Assembly (NCBI RefSeq): GCF_000505545.1
Contig: NZ_AYTB01000018.1
Coordinates: forward strand, 26,308-90,307
DNA length: 64,000 nt
Source of the DNA: Kurthia huakuii LAM0618
GTDB taxonomy: Bacteria; Bacillota; Bacilli; Bacillales_A; Planococcaceae
Direction: 5' to 3'
Part shown: piece by piece, positions 26,639 to 35,800 of the stretch
Numbering within the stretch: the stretch's first letter is position 1
How the letters are laid out: each line of letters starts with the position of its first letter
Position numbers and translations under genes: made by a program
Notes under the pieces: generated by a model
Seen by the model: the letters and a program-made list of their open reading frames with translations, nothing else
Database searches by the model: none
What the model was told of the DNA's origin: nothing

Positions 26639-27481
26639 TTAAAGCTTTTCATTATAAATTGCTTTTAATTCTTTAATTGTCAACGTTTCTTCATGCTTTC
26701 TATGAATCATACGATGACAATTAGCACATAAAGGAACTAAATCTTTTACAGGATCTATAAATATCTCTCCCGTTTGGCTAATAGGGACAGCGTGATGAAT
26801 TTCAATAAAATCTTTCCCTAATTCTCCATAGACTTTTTCAAAGTTAAAACCACATACTATACAGGAAATTCCATGTTCTTGAATTGCTTTTAATCTATTT
26901 TGAGCATTGCGTTCATATCGATTTGTTAAAAATCGTTTAGATAATCCTTCTCTTATAAGATTCCCTTCAATTCTTTGAGCATAAACCTCTTCTTCAATTT
27001 GTTTTATTTCTTCATCATTTAATACAAAGTTTTCAAAGTCAATACGGTATTCAAATGGTTTACCTGTTTCGTAAAAAAGTAAATATTGCTCTAATTCTTC
27101 CGGCAATTTAACAATTATCTTTTTTAGTTTCTGAGTACTTTTCATAGCAAATTCATTTTTTAAGTACCGATAACTTCTTTCAAATTTTTGTTGGAATACT
27201 ACTCTTAACTCTGGTGATATACTCACTATTTTGTATGAATTATTGGCGCTATCTTTTCGTGCAATATTTTTAATCGCTGCTGAATAAGTTAAACCATAAT
27301 AATGGAATTTAACTTCTTTCTTTTTTCCAGGCGCTATCTTTTGAGAATTCGCTGCATCAAAATATTTTTGGAAAGCTACTGGTATCCCGGTCTCTCCATT
27401 ATCCATTAACGATAAATCTACACATTTACGGCCAATAAGTTGTGGCTTGTTAGGTTTTGACCACGAAAAGCTTCTTTCCAC
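26639..27481 (-). CDS. HNH endonuclease
   Basis: Protein of 280 aa (ATG 27517 would give 292). GTG 27481 is preferred because it follows an AG-rich AGAGAGG, while the ATG has none. The C-terminal part is a McrA-type HNH nuclease with zinc cysteines CIVCG and CANC and the catalytic IEIHHAVPIS (about 207-260). The N-terminal 190 residues are unassigned and could recognise DNA. Because the island should make phosphorothioate DNA, it matters whether this domain is a sulfur-binding domain, as in PT-dependent McrA enzymes, or something else. First gene of the five-gene minus-strand cluster; divergent from the PAPS-reductase gene. Confidence 0.82.
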   Translation of the reverse strand: MERSFSWSKPNKPQLIGRKCVDLSLMDNGETGIPVAFQKYFDAANSQKIAPGKKKEVKFHYYGLTYSAAIKNIARKDSANNSYKIVSISPELRVVFQQKFERSYRYLKNEFAMKSTQKLKKIIVKLPEELEQYLLFYETGKPFEYRIDFENFVLNDEEIKQIEEEVYAQRIEGNLIREGLSKRFLTNRYERNAQNRLKAIQEHGISCIVCGFNFEKVYGELGKDFIEIHHAVPISQTGEIFIDPVKDLVPLCANCHRMIHRKHEETLTIKELKAIYNEKL

Positions 27482-27667
27482 TTTTATCCTCTCTCTTCCT
27501 TTTAAATCTCTTAACATAATAATAACTTAAATTGGTTTTTCCTACATTTTATAAGGTTCTTATTAACTATTTATCTAAAGTTTAGAAAGCATTGAGCAAA
27601 AAATATAGAACTTAAGAAATTCTAGCGTTATACTAATAAGTGAATTAAAATTGAAGGTGGCGTTAAC

Positions 27668-28552
27668 ATGAACGTAAATAAAGCAAAAACCAAAAAATCT
27701 TCAGAGTCATGTGCTCTCGGTATCCTTCACCCTAGTGAAGTAGAATTCAATACAACCAGAAAACCTGTTCATGTAGCAATGTTTAGCGGAGGAGCATCTT
27801 CTGCTTATGTTGCTTATTATATTGTTCAGAAATATGGCAAAGAAAACTGCGCCTTATTTTTTACAGACACTCTCTGGGAAGATGTCGATAATTACCGTTT
27901 TATGGAAGAGGTAGCGGAATACATCGGCCTTGATATTACGTATCGAATTGACGGCCGTACACCTGAAGAAGTATTTTTCGACACACATTTCTTAGGAAAC
28001 TCTCGTATGGCCAAATGTTCAGAGGAATTAAAGGTTCGTCAAACATTAATTTATTTAGAAGAATTGCGAGATGAACATAATTTAGAACCTATTCTTTACT
28101 TTGGCATTGGACCACATGAACAGCATCGAGCAGTTAATCTACAAGCATTTTATGAGCACAATCCAATTGAACCTATCGCAACACGATTTCCTATGATTGA
28201 AACTTTCACTGGTGATATTGATACAAAAGAAGTCATTCAAAATGAATGGAAAATTAAATTGCCACGCATGTATGATTTAGGTTTCTCTCATGCTAACTGT
28301 GCAGGTCGTTGCGTACGTGGTGGACTTGGCCACTACGCGCTACTTTATAAAGTGTGGCCAGAACAATTTAAAGAACAAGAAGAAATGGAAGAAAGATTCC
28401 GTGCAAAATTCAATAAAGATGTTTCCATTCTAAAAAGAAATGGTGGCCCATTCCCACTAAAAACATATCGTGAACAATTAGAACGAGATGGTGTTGAAAA
28501 ATTCTTAAATGAAAAAGATGACACGGTCCCTTGCATTTGTTCATACTCATAA
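27668..28552 (+). CDS. sspD: PAPS-reductase-like sulfur transfer protein (SspD-like)
   Basis: ATP-pyrophosphatase of 294 aa of the adenine nucleotide alpha-hydrolase fold, expected to activate DNA for phosphorothioation. The PP-loop is FSGGASSAYVAYYI (about 41-54). Cysteines AKCSEE, NCAGRCVRGG and CICS could hold an iron-sulfur cluster, as in DndC and SspD. The length fits SspD better than the longer DndC. It stands alone on the plus strand, convergent with the SspC-like gene and divergent from the HNH gene, which is unusual for a core modification gene. GGTGG lies before the ATG. Confidence 0.8.
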   Translation: MNVNKAKTKKSSESCALGILHPSEVEFNTTRKPVHVAMFSGGASSAYVAYYIVQKYGKENCALFFTDTLWEDVDNYRFMEEVAEYIGLDITYRIDGRTPEEVFFDTHFLGNSRMAKCSEELKVRQTLIYLEELRDEHNLEPILYFGIGPHEQHRAVNLQAFYEHNPIEPIATRFPMIETFTGDIDTKEVIQNEWKIKLPRMYDLGFSHANCAGRCVRGGLGHYALLYKVWPEQFKEQEEMEERFRAKFNKDVSILKRNGGPFPLKTYREQLERDGVEKFLNEKDDTVPCICSYS

Positions 28553-28585
28553 AAAAAAGGAGTCGCAATCGCGATTCCTTTTTTA
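28551..28585. terminator. Bidirectional terminator between sspD-like and sspC-like genes
   Basis: AAAAAGGAGTCGC and GCGATTCCTTTTT stem with A/T runs on both sides. Confidence 0.88.
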
Positions 28586-28589
28586 TAAT

Positions 28590-31500
28590 CTATTTCATTT
28601 CTTGTAATATTTTATATAAAATATATTTTACTTCATCTGGATTCATTGTACGACCACCAGCAGTTACAATACGTTCTAACTGTTTATAAATCGTTTTTCC
28701 TTTTACAGACAGTTCCATCTCTTTAATAGTATCTACTACTTGATTGCCTTCTACAAGTTGAATTATATCTGTGTCATTTGCAATTAATAATTGTTCTAAC
28801 GTAGAAAAATAGGAATCATATGTTATATCAGACCACTCTTCTAAACGTACACCAACAATTTTTAAAATCAATTCGTCAATAAAATCATCTTCCTCTAATA
28901 TTTTTGTTACTTCTAATAATTGAGGAGATTTTTTAATTAACTCAATATATTTTTCTTTAATTTCATTTTTTGTTTTCACTTCAAATATCTCTAAAGTTCT
29001 TTGGATAATATGAGATTTAAACTCTTCAATAAATACCTCTAAAGTCTCTTTAATTTCTTTTAGTTTCTCAGTAGAGTATTGAAGTTCTAACATTCTTTTG
29101 CTTGCTAAGATAGGATCTGATTCACTAGAACGAATGATTTGTTTGAACACATCTAATTCATTTATTTGTTTATTAGTTATTTGCGTAAAACGTGGTAAAT
29201 TTAACAACCATTTATTTAAGTCTTTAAACAATACATGTGGATGCGCCACACTGCGTCCATCACAATAAACTGTATTTAATTTTTGTAAAACATCTACAAC
29301 CTCTTGATCTAAATTATAAATTTCATATTCATAAAATGCAGCATCATGTTCAAAAATTTCATACAACATTTCAGCATTCATTTCTGGAATGCTAAAATCC
29401 TTTGCATAAAAAGCCATTTGATGCCATTTATCTTTTAATAGAGATATAACTAATAATGGAACTAACGGCGCTCTTACACCAAAAGGTTTATTTAATGCTA
29501 CATTAAATAATTTTGAAATAGAATTACGATTTTTCTCTTCTAGGACTTCTAACAATGCTTGTCTTAATTTAGAAAAATCTTTATTTTCTTGATTGTCTAA
29601 ATCATTAAAATTAAAGTTAGAATTTTTAAACGTAGTTGCATAAATTAAATAATCTGGTCCATTTCCATCAATATTAAATTCTCCATGGAAACTTGGATTT
29701 AAGATCTGATTTAAAATTTGGATAGCTGATTTCTTCTGAACACCCATTACAGTTGATTTATTAAAACTTTCATTGCGTATTTCCGGTGTATATGGGTAAC
29801 GTGTAAACATCCATTGATCTAATAATGTTTCAAATTGCGATTTAGTCATATGCTCAAGCTTTTCGCCTTCTAGATAAAAAGTAACCGCTTCTTCAGTTAA
29901 GTCTTTGATAGGCATCATAAACTGTTTAATAGTATATTTAGTTGTCTCGATGCGCATTTCTAATTCTTGTTTTAAATTATAATCTTGGTTTAATAATTCT
30001 GGCGTTGTTAAAATGCGTTGAAGTAATAAATAATGGTCCACTTCTTTAAACATTTGCATTATATCTAGATTAATTAAACCAAATAAAATATTATTATTTT
30101 TATGATTTTCGACTTGATCCATTAATTGCAATTTTTCTTGTTCTGATTGTGCTATTACATAATACAAATCTCCATCATTATTACGTTCTTCTAAAATATG
30201 TGTCGGTAATTCAAATGTAAAATGTGATGAAATAAAACGTGTCATACTTTTCGTTGTGTTATAACGAAGTGGAATATAATAAGGTACATCATGAATTATT
30301 TCTAAAGCTTCACAACGCTGTTTATCTGATATTGTAAATGTAGCTGCTACTTCTTCTATTAAATTTTCAACTGATAATAAAGTTCCTTCATATAATTCAT
30401 ATGATTTTGTAAATGGATTCATACGAAGAAGTTTTGCCTGTTCTAGTTCTGTAAAAGCAAGATGAGTCTCTTCTTTTGATAGACCCATTGCAAATCCTAT
30501 AAACTCTTTATTTACAGGGAAAATTGTATTGACCAAATTCAATAATGTAGTAATTTTCACAAGTCTCACTGCATTATTTGAAAGCTTATATTTAAGTGCT
30601 AGACGATAATACTTCATAGATTCTAATGTTAACAGCATCGCTTCATCAGGATAAAAATAATCAAATAATTGATCTGCGTAATACCAATCATTTTCTACAC
30701 TAGCAGCATCAAATTGATTTAAAAACATATATAGTGTGCGATCATTTTGTCCAAGTTGATTTGATATTGCAGGTAACAGCTGAATCGTTAAAGGATGAAT
30801 TGGTTGGCATCCTAATATAATTGCACCTTCAATTTCTTCTTTTGTCATTCCAGCAAATAAATTATACTTCATAATAAAATAGCTAATATCTTCATAATCT
30901 TTTGAGAGGAATAAACTTTTAGTATCGTCCTTTTTATTAATTAGTTTGTGTGCAGAGCGATAAAAAATGGCAGAATCACTCTCTAAACGATGTTCTAAAA
31001 AGCGTTTCTCTACACGTTCTAATTCTTCTTTTGATAAATTTTTATTAGCTGCAGAATATTGTTGTAAACCAGTATGTGTAATTAATACTAAACCCATGTT
31101 AGATTGACGGTTTGCAAATTCCGCTAAATTTTGAATTTGCTGCATCGTATCATATATTGTTTGATTAGACACCGTTTGTAGAAAGCGACCAAATTCATCA
31201 AATACAATAAATAAGCCAATTTTTTTCTTATTTAATTGAGCAAAAATATATTCAATTTGTTCTACAAAAGCTAATTTTTTAGGATTGTAGTATGGTGTAC
31301 CAAATACAATAAGCGGATAAATTTCTTTAAATAGCTCAACAGCGTTATCTTCACTACCTTTTAATTGTTCAATTAAAATTTGGATAGTAAGTTCTTTATC
31401 TTTCAAACATACTTCTAGGCGATCATAAGCTTCCGTAAATGTTTTTTTCCACGTTGATATCAGCTCTAAAATATAATTAGCATCATGTTTCAAAATAATA

Positions 31501-31907
31501 GAAATATCATGGGCTTTGCATTGTTTTTCAATATTTTCTAAAATGATAGTTTCAAAATCTCCACTTTTACCAGTGATAGTAATAGGGATCCAACGAAATT
31601 CTTTTTGCAAAATGGTATCTTTAATGCTTTCTTCAATAGACGGAGCTACAGTTTGTACATCTTTAAAAAACTGTTTAAATTCTTTTTTATTTGTGCGTTG
31701 TGTTAACAAAGAAGTAATCATCGTTGCCACTAGTGACTTACCAGCACCATAAGGCCCTACAATAATATTAGAATGTTGTTCAGTCGAAACAAGATTACTT
31801 AACACAGTATCCATAATTTCAAGTTGCTTAATGTTTGGTACATATTGTTCAAAGATACCTGGCTTACCTATGTCATACATAATATTAATACTTGGTTGAA
31901 AGCTCAT
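28590..31907 (-). CDS. sspC: Large P-loop ATPase (SspC-like)
   Basis: ATPase of 1105 aa. Walker A is VGPYGAGKSLVATM at about 50-63 and Walker B IGLFIVFDEFGRFL at about 229-242, so the ATP site is in the first quarter; the remainder is helical with no known domain. It overlaps the DUF4007 gene by one base (TAATG). The pair next to a PAPS-reductase gene matches the SspB-SspC-SspD set, in which SspC supplies ATPase activity for single-stranded phosphorothioation. BrxC-like ATPases of BREX are an alternative relation, but no PglZ or methylase gene is present. Confidence 0.72.
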   Translation of the reverse strand: MSFQPSINIMYDIGKPGIFEQYVPNIKQLEIMDTVLSNLVSTEQHSNIIVGPYGAGKSLVATMITSLLTQRTNKKEFKQFFKDVQTVAPSIEESIKDTILQKEFRWIPITITGKSGDFETIILENIEKQCKAHDISIILKHDANYILELISTWKKTFTEAYDRLEVCLKDKELTIQILIEQLKGSEDNAVELFKEIYPLIVFGTPYYNPKKLAFVEQIEYIFAQLNKKKIGLFIVFDEFGRFLQTVSNQTIYDTMQQIQNLAEFANRQSNMGLVLITHTGLQQYSAANKNLSKEELERVEKRFLEHRLESDSAIFYRSAHKLINKKDDTKSLFLSKDYEDISYFIMKYNLFAGMTKEEIEGAIILGCQPIHPLTIQLLPAISNQLGQNDRTLYMFLNQFDAASVENDWYYADQLFDYFYPDEAMLLTLESMKYYRLALKYKLSNNAVRLVKITTLLNLVNTIFPVNKEFIGFAMGLSKEETHLAFTELEQAKLLRMNPFTKSYELYEGTLLSVENLIEEVAATFTISDKQRCEALEIIHDVPYYIPLRYNTTKSMTRFISSHFTFELPTHILEERNNDGDLYYVIAQSEQEKLQLMDQVENHKNNNILFGLINLDIMQMFKEVDHYLLLQRILTTPELLNQDYNLKQELEMRIETTKYTIKQFMMPIKDLTEEAVTFYLEGEKLEHMTKSQFETLLDQWMFTRYPYTPEIRNESFNKSTVMGVQKKSAIQILNQILNPSFHGEFNIDGNGPDYLIYATTFKNSNFNFNDLDNQENKDFSKLRQALLEVLEEKNRNSISKLFNVALNKPFGVRAPLVPLLVISLLKDKWHQMAFYAKDFSIPEMNAEMLYEIFEHDAAFYEYEIYNLDQEVVDVLQKLNTVYCDGRSVAHPHVLFKDLNKWLLNLPRFTQITNKQINELDVFKQIIRSSESDPILASKRMLELQYSTEKLKEIKETLEVFIEEFKSHIIQRTLEIFEVKTKNEIKEKYIELIKKSPQLLEVTKILEEDDFIDELILKIVGVRLEEWSDITYDSYFSTLEQLLIANDTDIIQLVEGNQVVDTIKEMELSVKGKTIYKQLERIVTAGGRTMNPDEVKYILYKILQEMK

Positions 31908-32776
31908 TAGCCTAATACCTCTGTTTCGTAAATTTTTCCAATTTCTTCAATCCATGTTATATTTTCTATACGAATGATATCTAAATGGTTTGTACGTGTG
32001 AAAGTAACAGGATATTTCTTTTTAATCATGTCCAATTGTTCAATAATTTGATCTCTATTTAGAGTAAATACCTTACCCCAAAGTTCTTCTCCATTTACTA
32101 AATCATTTAAACTAATTTCTTTTACATCATGTCTTTCAAAATACTTAACTAATGAACTATATAAAATTGCTGTCAATCGTTCAGATTGAATTGCTTTTTT
32201 CATATAAATGGTTTCAGCACCTGTTGTCTTTTTTACTAAACCTAAAGATTCAAATGGACTTCTAATAATATCTTCTGGTGTTTGATTTACATACTCTTTT
32301 TCTGTATAAAGAGCTAATAAACAATCGATATCCTTTTTTAAAGAATTTGGCGATATTTTTTTTTCAAAATTATTTGCTACCCATTTGTTTAATTGTTCAT
32401 TTAATGTTTCTTTTGTAAAAGCGCGTTCATTAAAAACATTAAAAAACCAATACCATGTAGTAGCTATCGATTTTTCTGTGCACAATAAATAATGTAATAG
32501 TCCCAATGTATAAGAATCCTTCACATAAAGGTCCTTTTCAAAAACTATTTTCCCTAAATCAGAAAGCACGATTTCTGTTTGTGTAGAGCGTTCTTCCTTT
32601 ACTAATTCAGTAGCTGTTAACCAATAGCGTATCGATTTGGCCATGTTTTTCCCGACACCTAAAATCTCAAAATGCTCTGGATTATAGAAGAAACGTGAAT
32701 CATTTCTAGTCTCTATTAATCCCTTTGTTAACCATTGCTGTCTTAAATAAAATGTTTGGTGTTGCCCAAATGCCAT
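31907..32776 (-). CDS. sspB: DUF4007 protein (SspB-like)
   Basis: Protein of 289 aa with the DUF4007 pattern: FGQHQTFYLRQQWLTKG at the start, a GVGKNMAKSIRYW motif (about 43-55) and later LGLLHYLLC. DUF4007 genes are linked to PAPS-reductase genes and phosphorothioation loci; SspB was reported to nick DNA so that sulfur can be inserted. I rely on memory for the DUF4007-SspB equivalence. ATG 32776 follows AGGAGG by 7 bases; the frame from 32803 has no site. It comes after dptH across a hairpin. Confidence 0.78.
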   Translation of the reverse strand: MAFGQHQTFYLRQQWLTKGLIETRNDSRFFYNPEHFEILGVGKNMAKSIRYWLTATELVKEERSTQTEIVLSDLGKIVFEKDLYVKDSYTLGLLHYLLCTEKSIATTWYWFFNVFNERAFTKETLNEQLNKWVANNFEKKISPNSLKKDIDCLLALYTEKEYVNQTPEDIIRSPFESLGLVKKTTGAETIYMKKAIQSERLTAILYSSLVKYFERHDVKEISLNDLVNGEELWGKVFTLNRDQIIEQLDMIKKKYPVTFTRTNHLDIIRIENITWIEEIGKIYETEVLG

Positions 32777-32807
32777 GCTAATTCCTCCTGGTATACTTAG
32801 CATATGA

Positions 32808-32836
32808 AAAGCGATGGGAAAGTACCCATCGCTTCA
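32808..32836 (-). terminator. Hairpin between dptH-like and sspB-like genes
   Basis: AAGCGATGGG and CCCATCGCTT make a strong 10-bp stem 4 bases after the dptH stop, but only a short T stretch follows. It could be a partial terminator or processing site that sets lower expression of the downstream genes. Confidence 0.6.
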
Positions 32837-32839
32837 TAA

Positions 32840-35800
32840 TTATTCACTAAAGTACTTTAATAATGTTCTCTGCGTACGATCATCTAAAAACGGACTCATA
32901 CCGCGTTCTATTTTGTTATTATTACCTTTCATTAGGTAATCACCTTTACCTGCCAATAATTCTGCCCCTGATTCATCAAGAACTACATTCGAAGCATTCG
33001 CATCAGCTACGCGTAAACATAACCGACCACTTAAATTATTTCGAATACTTGTATCAATAACATCTGCTTTTGGTGTTTGTGTGCAAATAATTAAATGAAT
33101 TCCTGCTGCGCGAGATTTTTGCCCTAGACGTTTAATAACACTCGTAATACGTTCTGCGACATCTTTATCTTGTAACATAAAATCAGCAAATTCGTCAAAT
33201 ACAACAATTTTTCGAGATAAGCATTCAGCAGCTCTGCCATCTTCTATACATTGTTCATTATAGCTTGTAATGTTTTTGGCAAAAGATTTACTAAACAATG
33301 TATAACGATAATCCATATCAATTGCTAGCGACTCTAAATAATCTGCTGTTTCTTCTAAACCTGTGATGACTTTATCTGTATGGCGTGCATTTTGATATAT
33401 ACTAAACTCAACTTGCTTAGGATCGACAAATACGAAACGAAGTTCTTGTGGTGAATATAAACACATCATTGATAAAACGATGGAATTTAAACTTACACTT
33501 TTACCACTACCTGTTGTACCAGCTACTAATAAATGGGCAATTGAATCATTTAAGTCCATATACATCACTTCATTAAGTGGATTTAACCCAATTGGGACAA
33601 CAGCTTTCTCTTTAATTTCTTCTGGAGAAAGTTGTTCTCTCAATAATTGCATAAATTCATTAAAATAAATAGTGTCTGGATCAACGCGTGAAATATCAAT
33701 AATGATATTTTCAGCAACTGAAACAATTGGCTGCGTTGGAACCTTTAACCACAAGCCCATTTCTTTCGTTTTAGATGTAATAGAGGAGGCTTTTTCAGTA
33801 CGTGGAATCGTTCCTTGCATTCGAATAACATTGGCTCCTATGATTTCACTGAAAATGCGCAACTGTACATTATTTTCTCTAAATGATTGCTCTAGTAAAC
33901 GTTTATAGTTTTCAGAAACTAATTCTGCTTTCTTCATACGTTCACTTAATGGCTCTGATTGATGTGGAGCATCCGATAAAGCAATTTCTTCAGGATACAA
34001 AGCTTCTTTCACAGTAATAATATTTTGCTTATCTGTCTCAATTTTCACTTCTTCATTATTAGCTGCTAATTTTTCATCTTCTTGCTCTTCAACTACCACA
34101 ATTTTTTCTGTTTCTTTTAAATAAGTAGGTTGTTCAATTTCTTTCTCTTCGATCTCTTCGACTTCTAATTCAATACCAAATTCAGAAGCAGCCTGTTTGA
34201 AATGGGCATTAAAATCTAATAAAATTTCATTTTCAACTTCATTCACTGCTTCTCCTTGATTCACTTTTAACGCATTTAAAATATAACTTCTTGTAAATGT
34301 ATTAAGTGTTAATCCATTATAATCATCTTTGTAGTAGCCTACATCTACCTGCATTTTATCTGGGAAAGCATTGTCATGTGAATACATATACACATCGGCT
34401 TGTTTTTCAAAAATAAAATCTGCAATTTCCCAATCAGAACCAATACGAAGATTTTTCATGTATTGTAATTCATCTGGCGTATATGCTCTATTTTGCATAA
34501 GATGTTCAAAGAAAGATTCAAGACCTTGAACTATATCTAATTGATCTGCTTCCCAATCGAATGTTTTCTTTAAGGTTTCTACACCCGCATTTAATTGAAT
34601 TTGCGCATCTTCACTTTCTGCATTATAAGAATCTCGATTAACTAATTTCAATTCGATGACTCTAAATGTAATCGTAAATACCTTCTCTTCTACATTTGGA
34701 TGAATAATTAAGTGCAACAAATCTGGACGTTTGGATTTTGTTCGGAACCAAGCTAATTCATCACAAGAAAACCACACATGGATACTTTCATCCTCATCTT
34801 GTTGCTGTTGTTCTCGTGATACTGTTAAATAAATTGATAGTAATTCATTTGTAAATTTACCTGGACCTAACGATTTTAAAACAGAGGCACCTGATAATTT
34901 TTTTGTTTTTTGAACAATATCCTCTTTAATTTCATCTGACAAATATTTAATACCTAGTAGTGACATTAAGCGATTGGCTAAACGATCATGATAATAGTAA
35001 TTATCCGTTTCTTTCAATAAGCGATTGACACTTTCAGAAGAAGAAATTAATAGTTTAATATTTTGAGTAGATTTTTGAACAATTGAATACTTAATAATTT
35101 CTGCTTGTTTTGTAATTTGTTGAGCAAATAAAGGATCAATATATTTATCATATGCTACTACCCAGTTAAATAGATTATGCATTTCGTCATACAGACGATT
35201 TTGTTCATTATCCGCTGGTGTAATTTCAGATTTTAACAGTTGTATATGATTTGTTTTTTCTCGCTTAGTTGCACGATTATTCATATATTGTAATTCATAG
35301 AAATCAGCCAACACTTCTGGTAAATTATCTGAAACATAATTAATATGTCGTGAACCACCTTGCGAATTAATATAACCAATTTCTTCAAAAATAGCCCATT
35401 GTGGATCAGAGAATTCGCATGGTGTAATTTCTGTTTCAATGTAAGTTAATTGCATAGTAGAATGTGCTGAGTGATTTAAAAAGTTAACAAAAAACGCTAA
35501 ATCATAATCACTTAAACTAGCTTGAATGCGTTGAAGCATATTTCCATCAGCATCATAAGGAATAATGTTAATTTCAACCTTTGGTAATCCACCTAAATGT
35601 TTTAGCGGAATTAAATACTCTTCACGCGTTTGAATCCATTGATTTAGATGTCTATATAAAGTTGAAGCTTGACCTTTGCTATAAACAGAAATATTTAGTT
35701 TTTCAACATCCGTATTTTTAAAAATCTTATCGATAGATTGAATGATGTATTGTTCATTTGACACATACATAAACAATACATTTAAGCTATCTTTTGCAAA

